Source of the DNA: Adineta steineri
Taxonomy: Eukaryota > Rotifera > Eurotatoria > Adinetida > Adinetidae
Reading direction: 5' to 3'
Length of the DNA stretch: 64,000 nt
Assembly: GCA_905250115.1 (NCBI GenBank)
Contig: CAJNOI010000269.1
Coordinates: 1 to 64,000 of the forward strand
In this document: one piece after another, positions 10,565 through 21,575 of the stretch
Position numbering within the stretch: the first letter of the stretch is position 1
Layout of the letters: every line of letters starts with the position of its first letter
Program-made: the position numbers and the translations under genes
Notes under the pieces: model-generated
Database searches by the model: none
Told to the model about the DNA's origin: nothing
Seen by the model: only the letters and a program-made list of their open reading frames with translations

Positions 10565-11060
10565 GATGCGCGTTCACATCGTTTTTTCTTTCATACTCTT
10601 TGTTCTTTTTTTCCAGTCTGTTTCTCTTTCTATATATAGAGTTGCCTCATTTGTGCTAGAACATGACCGAAAAATAAAGTATTTTTATAAAAAAAAAACT
10701 ATAACTACGACTGATAAGAATTGTTCTTGAATGTTCTATTTAATTACTGTAATTATTTTCAAGATATATTTTTGAAAGTATGATTTAACTAAAATACGTA
10801 ATTGGTATTGTAAAAAGTATTGATTGATAATTATAGTTTTATTCTGTCGAATAGGATTCTTCTACGGATGTTATTTTTTTTCTTTAATTATGAAATGCAT
10901 TTACGTAGTATTTTACCAATATTAATGGAAGCGCTTACGGCATTTTAAAGCTTAGTTATCACAAGGAACTATATAATCTTGTGAGCGTAGGATTTTGATG
11001 AGAGATGAATGAAATATCACAATTCATCCATCCACACCTTCAATAAAGCTAAAGAAATCG
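10565..11060. repeat. GPCR copy 2 upstream flank, duplicated at 2198-2845
   Basis: This is the partner of the 2198-2845 block. The two align collinearly from just upstream of the 5' end of the GPCR gene for about 500 to 650 bp with many substitutions and a few indels. It holds the candidate promoter. No coding content. Confidence 0.6.
10628..10644 (-). promoter_or_regulatory. Candidate TATA element for GPCR copy 2
   Basis: CTATATATAG about 155 bp upstream of the ATG, at nearly the same distance as in copy 1. A related TTATATATA word sits at the equivalent place in the orphan flank near 2286. Suggestive only. Confidence 0.35.
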
Positions 11061-12318
11061 ATAAATCATTCTTATTTTGTTTTTAAATGTTGAACAAATA
11101 TTTCTCAAAGCAACAGAAGAAAATGTGAAAAATGTGAAGTAATACAAAAGCAGTTCACTTTTTCATATGATAAATATATCATCAAAAAGAATAATAACTA
11201 AAAATATAATGTTTAGGTTAATTCATACCAAATCAACTTTTAAAAATCTTTTAATGCTTTTTAATTAAAAAGTTTTATGCGCTGAGACAGACAGATGTTA
11301 TCTGATGATGTTAAATATAGTTTATGAGAGCACTCTTCACTCGCCCCTCATATCATAAAAAAACGAAAACTAAAAATATGTTTTAAAAAATACGATGGAA
11401 TTTATTAAAATACTTCATTAGAAAAAAACATATCGCATTTGAAGTTATTTGATCTATTGATAATGAAGAAAAAAAGAGACTTTTTAATTAAAGATAATCA
11501 GGATGTTGAATCAAATTATTTCATGAAATATAATCAAAAGAAAATTAAACTTACATCGATTTTTAATTTTCGTGAACGAATAAACTTAAATAAAATTAAA
11601 TGTCAAAATTCTTGTGCAGGTTAACAAAAACCTGCAATCGATGAAAAAGATCACCACGTCGCATATTTTCAATTCTTAATAAATATCTTCAAATTCTTCA
11701 TTTGAAGTGTTTGATTTCAAAAACATTAAAAAGTAATTAAGATAGTTTTTCCTCATACACTGTAAATTTTTTAAATTTGTAGTCTGTTGAAAATTGACTT
11801 TAAACAAGCTATGGTATTTTTAAATATTTTTATTCATTCATTGAATTTAGAACAGACCGAAAGTACTTGATTTTCGAAAAAATGAAAAATTAACACTGGC
11901 TATGAATATATAATTCGAAAATTAATTTGGATTTTGAGAAAGTCATTTGAATAATGACCACTATATAGTCACCGTTCATTCATGTATATAAACCAGCAGA
12001 TAAAAAATATTGTACATTGATTATTTTCGACATCTGTAGTGAGCATTTGACTTAAAATTAATGATATTCATTATCTTTTGTGATGCATATATATAAATTC
12101 AATGTTATGAGTTTATTAAAAATAAAATAATTTATTATCTTGAGAGTGAGTGCGAGTGTTCGTGTTGGTAGATTTTATTCTCTCGTATAATCACACTCAG
12201 ATCCACGCCCTAGTGCAAAAAAAACATTAGTTCATTCAGAACTGAACATAACTTTTTTCAAAAAAAGTTTTCGAGTTTTATTTCAATGTTGTTGATGCTA
12301 AGAATGGTTTGATTGTAA
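11061..12318. other. Intergenic
   Basis: No supported gene. Near 12143-12211 there is a G-rich stretch (GAGTGAGTGCGAGTG) followed by a C-rich one (CACACTCAGATCCACGCCC), one of the recurring degenerate TGTGGG-type hairpin islands. Confidence 0.5.
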
Positions 12319-14367
12319 TTAACTTTTTCTATTGTTCATAAAAGAGTTATAAAATGAGCACGCTCTCATAAACTCCTCCGAGTTCTCATCGAATCCTTCA
12401 AGTTCAAGAGCCTTCAAAGCACAAGAATGCGCTTTCGATGGATCATTCATTTCATAATAGAGTGTACTAAAGTATCGATAAGATTTAGCCAAACGTAGAT
12501 CATCCAAAGGATCTGATTGTTGTCGGATTTCAAAGGCTTTTTCATAGAATGATAGTGCTTGCGAAAAGTTACGCATGAAAAAATGCATCATACCGATCTT
12601 ATCATAAGTATCAGTAATGTCAAGATGATTTGCAGAAAGTGATTGTTGTTGGATTTCAAGACCTTTTTCATAAGACGAAAGTGCTTTTGAATAATCATTC
12701 ATAGCGATATAGATAGAGCCGATATTGTAATACGTACTGACGAGATTAGAATGATCGAGTGGAAGTGATTGTTTTCGAATAGCTAGAGCTTTTTCATGAA
12801 ATGATAATGCTTTATGAAGATCACCTTTGTACATCCATGATAAACCGATGTTAGTATATACATTAGCTAAAGAAAGATTATTCAAAGGATCTAGTTTTTG
12901 ATAAATATCGACTGCTTTTTCATACAATGTTATAGCCTCTTGATATTGTCCTAGAAAATCTTTGTCCCATCCAAGTTCCTCGTAGATATATCCTTTTACA
13001 TTCTCGTTCGTTGTCTCATTAAGTAGTAATTCATAAAGTTCTTCTGCCTCGTCGAATCTACCCATTGTAACTAGAAAGCGATTTAATTTAAACCATCCTT
13101 TCACTTCTGGAGTAATCATGTATCTGGCACGTGGAGTAAATCTACACAAATCTGGATCGTTGTCATTGATAAGTATCAATTTAACTTCGTAAAGACGATT
13201 GTTTTCGCTAATAGAATTGATACTATCAATGCGAAAGAGAGTGTTCATTGAAAAAAGAATTGCATCTTCTTCATGTAAATAACTAACGTCATGAATGGAA
13301 GCGAAACATGTTGTTGATTGAGAAGGATCGACCATTATATTAAAAAGAACTCCCGTATAATCAAGATTTAACGTAGATTGCTGTGCTAATTTGAGAGACA
13401 TTTCACGATCTTTACTGGTAGATAAAAAGGTATTAAATGAAATTAAACCATCTTTGGTTTCAGTTATTTTCTCAAAATCCTTTTTTGAAATACCTTGACC
13501 GCGATATACGATGAATATTTCATTCGAAGAGCAGTTCACAAATTGTTTTGAATGTAGTTGTTTGATTTGACGATGGAGATCACAAATAAAGAAACCCATT
13601 CGGATAATCATATTTATATTTAATGTGCGAAGGGCAAAATTGAGCATAGGATACACGAAACCTTCGTTTGTGTACCACCATATTGGTGTTCTGTCATGAT
13701 ATTCTTGTTCAAATTGAAGAATATTTTTTTGTTCATAATCGTCTCCAGTAAACTCTTGGCGACAGTAATAAATGAATTCTTGTATTTGTTTTTCTTCAAA
13801 ATCAATCGTTAAAAATATTTCTTTGAGATTGTCCAGTTGTTGCCAGTGTTCATTGGATATATAATCACCATTTATTGTTGAGAAACTTATGGAAATAGCG
13901 TTTTCTTCCCATTGTCGAGCTGTTTCTTTCAGTACTTCATAAATCGAAGGAATTTGAGTAAAAATACCTTTAATTTTGGCCCATTGTTTTGCCCATTTTT
14001 GATGTTTTCCTTTATCCCCACATAAAATATAAATGGAATCAAGATACGATTTAGTATGGATGATAGGCACTGTATCTTGAGCAAAATAACCAGGCATAAC
14101 TATGAACACCGTTTCATTTTGTATCGAATCTAGTAATTGAAGAAAGGAATTATTGTTATTACACATTTTAACTCTATTCATAATTCGTTCCAAATTTTTA
14201 ATAGTTTGACGATAAACATCATTGTCTTCTTCATCAGCATAATAGTTCAGCCAGATGAGAAGAGCATTTTCTACCATATATCCGTTCGTGCGTCGGCATG
14301 TAGATATATCTTTTGAAGCACTATGTACTTCGCCTGTTTCTTTGTCACTATTCAATTTAGCAACCAT
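12319..14367 (-). CDS. ADP-ribosyltransferase-like domain plus TPR repeat protein
   Basis: An intronless 682-residue protein with an N-terminal region (about 30-230) of the kind found in bdelloid ART-TPR proteins. An arginine-type mono-ADP-ribosyltransferase fold follows at about 240-405: R289 in IVYRGQG, the STS motif at 316-318, and an ARTT-loop region HEEDAILFSM at 365-374. In active R-S-E transferases the last motif is ExE before a hydrophobic pair. Here the aligned residues are E367-D368-A369, so the invariant catalytic Glu appears replaced by Ala. Residues about 430-660 are kinesin-light-chain-like TPRs with repeated A-L-x-x-Y/H-E-K-A/G motifs. Active members transfer ADP-ribose from NAD to proteins; this one may be a binding scaffold or pseudoenzyme. 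It is cytosolic by inference (no signal peptide). It starts at an ATG with no upstream in-frame alternative examined. The domain call is strong; inactivity is inferred. Confidence 0.85.
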   Translation of the reverse strand: MVAKLNSDKETGEVHSASKDISTCRRTNGYMVENALLIWLNYYADEEDNDVYRQTIKNLERIMNRVKMCNNNNSFLQLLDSIQNETVFIVMPGYFAQDTVPIIHTKSYLDSIYILCGDKGKHQKWAKQWAKIKGIFTQIPSIYEVLKETARQWEENAISISFSTINGDYISNEHWQQLDNLKEIFLTIDFEEKQIQEFIYYCRQEFTGDDYEQKNILQFEQEYHDRTPIWWYTNEGFVYPMLNFALRTLNINMIIRMGFFICDLHRQIKQLHSKQFVNCSSNEIFIVYRGQGISKKDFEKITETKDGLISFNTFLSTSKDREMSLKLAQQSTLNLDYTGVLFNIMVDPSQSTTCFASIHDVSYLHEEDAILFSMNTLFRIDSINSISENNRLYEVKLILINDNDPDLCRFTPRARYMITPEVKGWFKLNRFLVTMGRFDEAEELYELLLNETTNENVKGYIYEELGWDKDFLGQYQEAITLYEKAVDIYQKLDPLNNLSLANVYTNIGLSWMYKGDLHKALSFHEKALAIRKQSLPLDHSNLVSTYYNIGSIYIAMNDYSKALSSYEKGLEIQQQSLSANHLDITDTYDKIGMMHFFMRNFSQALSFYEKAFEIRQQSDPLDDLRLAKSYRYFSTLYYEMNDPSKAHSCALKALELEGFDENSEEFMRACSFYNSFMNNRKS

Positions 14368-15284
14368 TGTCGAGTGTGATAAATTATGAAATATTTCTAT
14401 TTATTGATTGCGTATATGTTTTCTGTATGTGTTCGTTTTTTAAAGGCACTTTAACTATTTACTGTTGAATATGTTGTTATGAGAAACAATGTTGATCAAC
14501 ACAAGCATGTTTAAAACGAACGAAAAGCAAGAAAAAAACATTTTTCTTTTCACTCTACAATGATGCGTTTTAACTTAAATATCAACAGTTGACAAAGCTT
14601 ACATTAGTTACGGAACGCGACTATTTATGTAAACAAATAATAACCGAGAATTTTTGTCCTATTTTTTCAAATAACATTGGTTAATGCATCGCAACAATTG
14701 TGCCTATCATTCTATAATCCACCCACATCCACACCAACACCCTGTTTCTATGTGTTATAAATAAAATAAATGTATTTTACCTCTTGTTACTTTGATTCAT
14801 AATAAAATATTTATTATTTATGACTAACTATAAACAATATCTTCATGATGTTGTGAGTCATTTCGAAATCGTGGAGGTGGCTGTGGATGTGGGTACCTAT
14901 CATCTCATAACCCACCCACACTCATACCCTTATTCATATATTTCCCCTTGATCAAGTTTTGACAAGTTTATTTAGTATGTCCCGCAATGATTACAAAGGT
15001 GAGATCAAAATTCATATACCCCATCAACACCTTTTTACATTTGTGTATATCACTGACGAATGTCTTTTTTTTGACGAGATTTATCATCCTATTGATGATG
15101 TGAATAGCTCTTATGTTGTTATCAAGCAATATCGAGCCTCATAAATCTGAAATAAATAGAAATTAAATCATATTGCTCGTCCAAGATAAGAATATTTTCG
15201 AGTTGATTTACAGTTTGCGTCAAACGGATATATTGAGTACTGTTTTACAATTCAAATAAAGAGAAACATAAATCTTTCTTAAAT
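14368..15284. other. Intergenic with CCCACA/TGTGGG islands
   Basis: No gene. A C-rich island lies at 14706-14740, and a G-rich then C-rich pair at about 14870-14935 (GTGGATGTGGG, then CCCACCCACACTC after about 20 bp), which can fold back. The open frame at 14959-15144 has no recognisable features. Confidence 0.5.
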
Positions 15285-16030
15285 ATGATGATAAGCCGTG
15301 TACTTTTTTCAGTCCTCGCTTTAGAGCTTGTTCATAATACTTATTTTGTGACTGAATCTTCTAACTCAACATCTGACTATGTTGTCGATCGATATGATTG
15401 GTATGATGATGATGACAGTGTACAATTACCAGATGTTTTGAGATGGAAAGAAAATGTCACATTAGAGAACCGTAAGTTTGATTTATTAACTTGTTTTACT
15501 ATCTTTTCTTATTTAGTATAGATCTTCAATTTGATCCAGCTGTATGCGGTCCCGGATTGTTCATTACTCATGACAATACTCATTTACTTCAAAAGACAGT
15601 TGTAATGGGGGGTCGCACTTGTCGCACAATGACTGCTGGTTGGATGCACGGCATCCACTACTGGTCAATGAGAGTCATCAATCACGGCCTCATGGCTAGA
15701 ATAGTACTTGGTATTGTACCCTCTCATTTCGACGTAACTATACCGCACTATCCAGGGGCCACTGTGGATAGCTTTGGTTTGTATCTCATAAACGGAAACA
15801 AATACAATCGTGGACTGCCTGCTGTCTTTTCTACAGATTTGATTAGGAAAGGAGATATTATTGGAGTTCTTCTAGATCTGCATGCTAGAACATTGACATT
15901 TTTTAAGAATGGATATCTTCTTGGCACGGCATTTGGTCATCTACACGCCCACGAATCGGCAGGATTCTATCCTGCAGTGACTTTTTATGACATGGGCAGC
16001 TGGATAAGCCTAGTAAAAACATTCAAATGA
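15285..16030 (+). CDS. Secreted SPRY (B30.2-like) domain protein
   Basis: Two exons, 15285-15471 and 15522-16030, joined by a 50-bp intron (GTAAGT to TATAG). Summed length is 696 nt, giving 231 residues. Residues 1 to about 22 (MMISRVLFSVLALELVHNTYF) look like a signal peptide, followed by an acidic linker (DWYDDDDS). The rest is a SPRY fold: HGIHYWSMRV, GLYLINGNKY, then DLHARTLTFFKNG and LGTAFGHL and AGFYPAVTFY, the classic C-terminal core. SPRY domains are protein-binding modules, usually intracellular in animals, so a secreted form is unusual. In plant-parasitic nematodes secreted SPRY proteins are known, but this is not evidence of that role here. The acceptor was fixed by codon phase; using the AG five bases earlier would give an immediate stop. 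Confidence 0.82.
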
Positions 16031-18410
16031 ACGGGTTTTCAAAGCTATCGTTGCTGCGAGCTCAGAAATATTTCTTTTAAATAAATTTTAGAGGCTTGTG
16101 AGTATAGCTCAAGACCAAGAACATTTATCGATATGCGTTTTAACAAGGTTTTTTGTGCTCCTTGAGGCATATACATGTGGATGCATTCGTCGAATGGTTC
16201 AAATCAACATGGTATGGATAAGGAAAAATCCTATTGATAACAATTCGCTATAAGTAACTTAGTCATTGTGCCGTATACAAATGAAAAGTATCCGAACTTT
16301 TGATGAAAATCTATTTCAATCGAAATATATTGTAACAAGTAGATAATTTTTCTCATCTTAAGATCACACTGATAACTTTTAAGCACTCTTGTCAGCGATA
16401 TAAATGGCATTGGCAACTGCGACACGCCAGTTCGTCCAAACCGAGTCTCGGATCTGATCAGAATTTCATACGATTTTTACCGAAGTTTGGTGACAGAAGC
16501 ACTAACGAATTCTTAGTGTTATAAGATATCGACTATCAGATCCGTTACTGATTCCGTAGCTCGAAATCCGACCGAACTGAATGCCGAATTCTTAGACCTG
16601 AGTAAAATTTGAGAATGGATTTTTTTTCCAGGCAAACAATGATAGATTTTCCTTCTTTCGGAAAAGATCAAAGAATCTCTAGGACTCGCGCTGCTCGTTA
16701 TTAAATTAAATTAACCAAATGTATGCTTTCTAGCATTCTCTCTTGATATATAGGTCGGTTAAATATAAATTTTGTTCTTTATTAACGACTGAACAATTGC
16801 TGACAGGAACGACATTCTAGAAAAGACATAAAGAATAATGGCAGCACTTCATCGTAAAGTAGTTGATATCAACACCCTCATCCTCTGGATACCTACCTTT
16901 GTTTATGTATAAGAACTGCTATATTATTCTGTTGGGGGTGTACACAATTATAGATAAAACATATGGCCTTTTAATAAACTGTTGAATGTTATTATTTAAT
17001 AGATTACAATCGTAATACAAACGTATATATGGCCACTAGACGATAAATCCATTCGAGAAAATAATTAAAAGACGTATTTAAATAGAATTATTTTTCTAGA
17101 TTTATATATTTAATACAAAGTATTCACGTGGGTAACTATAAAGTATATCGATATGCATGTATTTACATGGAGAGAAAAGAAAAGGACGAATATACGACTG
17201 GGTAATTAATGTTAGTAGTACAATACAGCAGAATGAAAGAAAAAAAAAAGAATATGAATACATTGTAACGTTGTTTTTTTTTCAAATATTGACTTTTTCC
17301 TTTTATAAATAAGTATGACGGATACATCGATGATCAGTTAAATAATAAAAATCATCAGCGAGAATCTTTCGTCATGACATATTTATTTGTGATTATTTTA
17401 GGTAAAAATTCACACCCAGTTGATCTAAACTGTAAAATTAAATCTATGATCGAAACATAAACATATTCATACTTTTAATATCATTTATCTCCAAATTATA
17501 TTAAAATAAACATAGATAAAGAAGAGGTTCATAGAAGCTGAGCAGAACATCCATTTATTCTCATCAATCGTTAATATACTTCATCTACTACTGTGTGTTA
17601 GAACCTTTAGACTATATATAGTTTCATGTGATATGATACTTTTCAAAAGTAATTATCATCAATAGTTCGTTTACAACAAAAAAGAATATCAAAACAAAGT
17701 CAATCATTAGTTTAAATTGATACCCAATCAAGCAAAAACGATATTTTATTTTATTTTTATCTCAACGAGATTCATTCTTTACATATTAAAGAGACAAAAG
17801 AGAGAAGAGCAAATGTGATTATACAATTGTAAAATTGTGATGTATATTGATACACTTTCTCTATCTCATAAATAACATAGTTCATATTTTCATTTATAAA
17901 ATAATTTCTTATCATAAAATCAAAATTATCGCCATCGTTAGTACCTTCTTTCATTTTAACATTGTAAAACAAATCGTTCAACTATGAAGACATAAATTTA
18001 TATAGAACAATTCGTATAAAATCTTTTTCTTTAATATCAAACGAATGATTTATAAAGAACTATTCTTATTTTATTTTTTAGATGAACAAAAATTAAAATT
18101 AAATATTTTCATTATATTCTATTTTTTTTGATATTTTCCTTTCAATGTTCTCCTTTTCAACATTTTCCACCAAATCATCTCTGTAAGAAAGCTTCGTCCA
18201 CGAAAAAAAAATACGAAATATTATATTTCTAAGGATTTTAAGATTGCAAGTGTCTATAGATCATTGAATAAAGAAATATATTGTATAGTAATGATTTTGA
18301 CAGACGCTTTACATTCTCATATAAGCAATCGCTTGTGTGAGAATAATATCATCTTGCAATACTTATATTTATATCTGAGAGTAAAGTATTTTTTTTATTC
18401 TAATCTAAAA
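16031..18410. other. Intergenic
   Basis: No supported gene in about 2.4 kb. It holds a GC-richer island (16425-16625, listed separately), a short CACCCTCATCC/GGGGGTGT pair near 16872-16940, and at about 18130-18175 three loose TTTTCAACATTTTCC-like words that resemble degenerate units of the 5397-5965 foldback arms. The open frame at 17772-17981 (minus) ends with a hydrophobic stretch, but I cannot support it as a gene. Confidence 0.45.
16425..16625. repeat. GC-richer island, possible mobile-element fragment
   Basis: About 200 bp of visibly higher GC with CCGAGTCTCGG and TCTGATCAGA near-palindromes and recurring CCGA/TCCG words, set in very AT-rich sequence. It resembles 4895-5160 in composition, but I could not align the two. 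Nothing coding is seen. Confidence 0.4.
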
Positions 18411-19778
18411 ATGTTTTTGCTGCTTTTAATTTTAATTACATGTCCGTTAGGTAGTCATTCATATTTTCAAGGAGTTGAACTTCTTTCTGATGTAAACTAT
18501 ACACAAGGTTTTAGTGTTATTCCAGCTTGTTTTATAAATCCAGATGCATGTGCTAAGGGACCACAATTCCGTTTATATAATCCATTTTCAACTGCACCGA
18601 ATATAAGTGCATTGTGGCAAATGGCACAATGGGATAGTCATTCAAATATATCTACAAATGGAACATTCGTTAACGATGGAAAGAGTGAAGGTATGCAATG
18701 GTCATCGGAAGACAAACGTTTTATACTTTTTCAAGATGATCGTTTACAAATATCAGTTAATGGATATCATGAATATCAGGGCAAATATAGAACACCAGAC
18801 GAACCATGGGTTGCGCTTTTATTACAACAAAGTATTGGAAAATCCACTGGTTCTGTATCATTAAATCAAGTTACTGAATTACAATGGAATTTAGATATTC
18901 AACTTTTATATATGGATCAACATATTCAACCAGGTTACAACCCAAATATTCATGCAGGACAATTTCTTCTATATATGGCAATTCAAAATTTAGTTCCAGG
19001 TGATCCAGAATATGGAAAATATTTTTGGCTAGGAATATGTTTATATGATGATCGTTTTCCTATGAGTCCTCTATATATTAATGGTGATAAAGGTACAGGT
19101 TCGTTAATATATCAACCAGCTTTTTCAAATTTTGCAAATACATCTGTGCATTCTGAAAATGTTGTGCATGTAAGTGGAAATATGAGGCCATTTGTTCGAT
19201 TAGGACTTGAAGCAGCTGTTGAACGTGGGTTTTTAAATTCAACTGATCTTAGCAAATATTATGTTGGAGGAATGAATATTGGATGGGAAGTAACTGGATT
19301 AAATAATGGTACAATTGAAATAGGAAATTTTAGTTTAAAACAATATACAGCACAAAATCCCAAATCGTATGAATTTAATCAGAATGGAGATACAGAAGGA
19401 TGGAAAACAACATTTAATTTAAATGAAAATACCAATAAACCTTTGAATGGAAAATGGATTTTATCATTAATAGACAAAGATTCCTATTTATTAAGTCCAG
19501 AGATAATGATTGATACATTAGTAGTAAAGAAAATAATTATTCGTATCAATTATAACAAGTTTCAATTACTTTGGAGTAGAAGTACTGAAGAATTATTCGA
19601 TGAAAATGATAGTATTCTAGTTGAAATGGAAAATGATGGAAGATGGAAAGAATATATATTAGACTTATCTAATAATTCCAATTGGTATGGTATTGTACGT
19701 CGATTACGAATTGAACCTGTACGAGAAGAAAATAATATAAAATTCGGTATTGATTATATTCGATTTTCTTCTTATTAA
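18411..19778 (+). CDS. Orphan secreted protein, beta-rich, possibly carbohydrate-binding
   Basis: Intronless, 455 residues from the ATG at 18411. An in-frame upstream extension from 18264 exists, but the downstream Met directly precedes a typical signal peptide (MFLLLLILITCPLGSHSY), so it is preferred. The mature protein is rich in Asn, Gly, Trp and Tyr with many N-x-S/T sites. Two parts are visible. The first, to about residue 320, contains WALLLQQSIGK-like, YFWLGICLYDDRF and VGGMNIGWEVTG stretches. The C-terminal module begins YEFNQNGDTEGWKTTFNL and ends FGIDYIRFSSY. The F-x-x-D-T-E-G-W opening is reminiscent of carbohydrate-binding jelly-roll modules of bacterial secreted enzymes; this resemblance is from memory and weak. 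I do not recognise the family. Single-exon structure beside intron-bearing neighbours is compatible with horizontal acquisition but does not prove it. Confidence 0.8.
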   Translation: MFLLLLILITCPLGSHSYFQGVELLSDVNYTQGFSVIPACFINPDACAKGPQFRLYNPFSTAPNISALWQMAQWDSHSNISTNGTFVNDGKSEGMQWSSEDKRFILFQDDRLQISVNGYHEYQGKYRTPDEPWVALLLQQSIGKSTGSVSLNQVTELQWNLDIQLLYMDQHIQPGYNPNIHAGQFLLYMAIQNLVPGDPEYGKYFWLGICLYDDRFPMSPLYINGDKGTGSLIYQPAFSNFANTSVHSENVVHVSGNMRPFVRLGLEAAVERGFLNSTDLSKYYVGGMNIGWEVTGLNNGTIEIGNFSLKQYTAQNPKSYEFNQNGDTEGWKTTFNLNENTNKPLNGKWILSLIDKDSYLLSPEIMIDTLVVKKIIIRINYNKFQLLWSRSTEELFDENDSILVEMENDGRWKEYILDLSNNSNWYGIVRRLRIEPVREENNIKFGIDYIRFSSY

Positions 19779-20040
19779 TAATTTTCTTTTCATTTCTACA
19801 TTGAAGAAAAAGATCATATCATAAAATACTTGATCAGAATTAATTGAATCTAATATATAAAAAAAATTCAAAAGGCTTCATGAGCTATTTAGCGTATGTT
19901 TATCGACGCATTATTTATTTATAAGAAAGAGTTGATGACTAAAACAATAAAAATAGTGATTAGAATATATCAAGAGAAAGGAAGGAAAGAAATGGCACTA
20001 CGAAATAGTCTTAATATTGAATGCTATTACATCACATAGT

Positions 20041-21575
20041 TTAGGTACATAGCGCTAATATAATGGCCACCGTATTACTGTTACCGTTGGCTATGGCTAA
20101 ATCGGGTCGTCCATCTTCATTGAAGTCTGTAATGACAATTCCCGTTAACCCTTGTCCTGCTGATGAATAACTTTGTATTCCACCAAAAGTCCCATTTTGA
20201 TAGCCGAAGTACACGGACACATTACCATTTTTGTTGCTTATAGCCAAGTCCATTATTAAATCTCCATTTAGATCCTGGATTGCGATATCAAATGAATACG
20301 CTATGCCTGTGGTATACGTTGCAGATGCGGATGTAACAAATGTGCCAACGCCACTACCAGTGAATATACTTATTGTATTGGAATAGGCATTGGCCACGAC
20401 TAGATCTAATTTTGAATCACCATTAAAATCTGCCGTTCGAACCACATATGGAAATGAACCTGTTGTATAACTGGTAACGTTAGCTTGAAAAGTCCCGTTA
20501 CCAACGCCGAGAAAGATGAGTAGTTGATTGCTATTTCGACTAACTACGGCCAGATCTACATTTCCATCGCTATTGAAGTCACCACTGGTTATTGATGTGG
20601 GCGATGTTCCAGCTGCATATGATGTTCCAGAACCTTGAAATGTGCCGTTACCGAAACCCAAAAGGATGGTGATTGTATATGAGCCCGTATTTGTCACAAC
20701 TAAGTCAGCTTTGTAATCATTATTTACATCGACAACAATGATTGACGAAGGTAAGGATCCTCCACTGTTAAAAGTTATGACCGACAACTGAAATGCACCA
20801 TTGCCCAATCCGAGAAGAATAGAGATCGTGTTTGATCCTTCGTTGCAGACCGCTAAATCAACATTTCCGTCATTATTAAAATCGTGCGCGACAAACTGAT
20901 AAGGATGAGATCCGTTGGTAGGAAAGCTTGTTGCAAGTAGCTGAAACGATCCATTACCAATACCCAATAAAATCGAAATACTGTTGCCATAGTAGTTGCC
21001 TATCGCCAAATCCACATGTCCATCCTTATTAAAATCTGCAGATATCATTCCCAATGGTAATGCACCAGTTGTATAAAGTTTTGGCAGTTGTTGAAAATTG
21101 TATGTGGAACACACTACAATAATCAAATAAAAACGATATTATTAATAATGGAGAAGACAACATTATAATATGGCATCAAAAACTATTTTGTATCAAACAC
21201 AAATTAGATACGTTTTTCTTCATGTGATGCATCTATACGATAAACAGATGCTTTTTACTTACCAGGCAAACTTTCATTGGAAAAAGTGAGAACACTTGCA
21301 TCCATTATGGTTGTCTGTATTTGTAACCAGCTACGTTTAACTTGAGCGGAGAACATTGAACAACTTTTATTAATACCGATATAGGTGGCTGTGAGACATT
21401 GTGAGTTATTTAAGCATTGGCAAGCACATTCATTTAGCGAGCTAATAGAGAATTGATCAGCCAGTTTAAGATTTGTGTTTGTCGGTACAAATTGAGCATT
21501 TTTATATATGGTAATAGGCATTGTCGATGTAAATAAACAACAGACAAATAAAATAAGCGTTACTTGCGAGCGCAT
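20041..21575 (-). CDS. Secreted PAN/apple-like plus seven FG-GAP/VCBS repeat propeller protein
   Basis: Two exons, 21263-21575 and 20041-21113, with a 149-bp intron (GTAAGT to TTGTAG). They sum to 1386 nt, 461 residues. Exon 1 carries a signal peptide (MRSQVTLILFVCCLFTSTMP) and a short Cys-rich PAN/apple-like region (CACQCLNNSQC, NKSCSMFS). Exon 2 has seven repeats, each with a calcium-loop motif of the D-x-N-x-D-G-x-x-D-L type (FNKDGHVDL, FNNDGNVDL, VNNDYKADL, FNSDGNVDL, FNGDSKLDL, LNGDLIMDL, FNEDGRPDL) followed by ISILLG-GNG-F strands. Seven repeats predict a closed seven-bladed beta propeller, as in integrin alpha heads and bacterial VCBS proteins. It is likely an extracellular binding protein, with unknown partner. 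FG-GAP proteins of this kind are common in bdelloids and closely resemble bacterial ones. Confidence 0.87.

Noticed and set aside
17772..17981. 69-codon minus-strand frame ending in a hydrophobic stretch
   Set aside because: Could be a tail-anchored protein, but AT-rich sequence produces such frames by chance.
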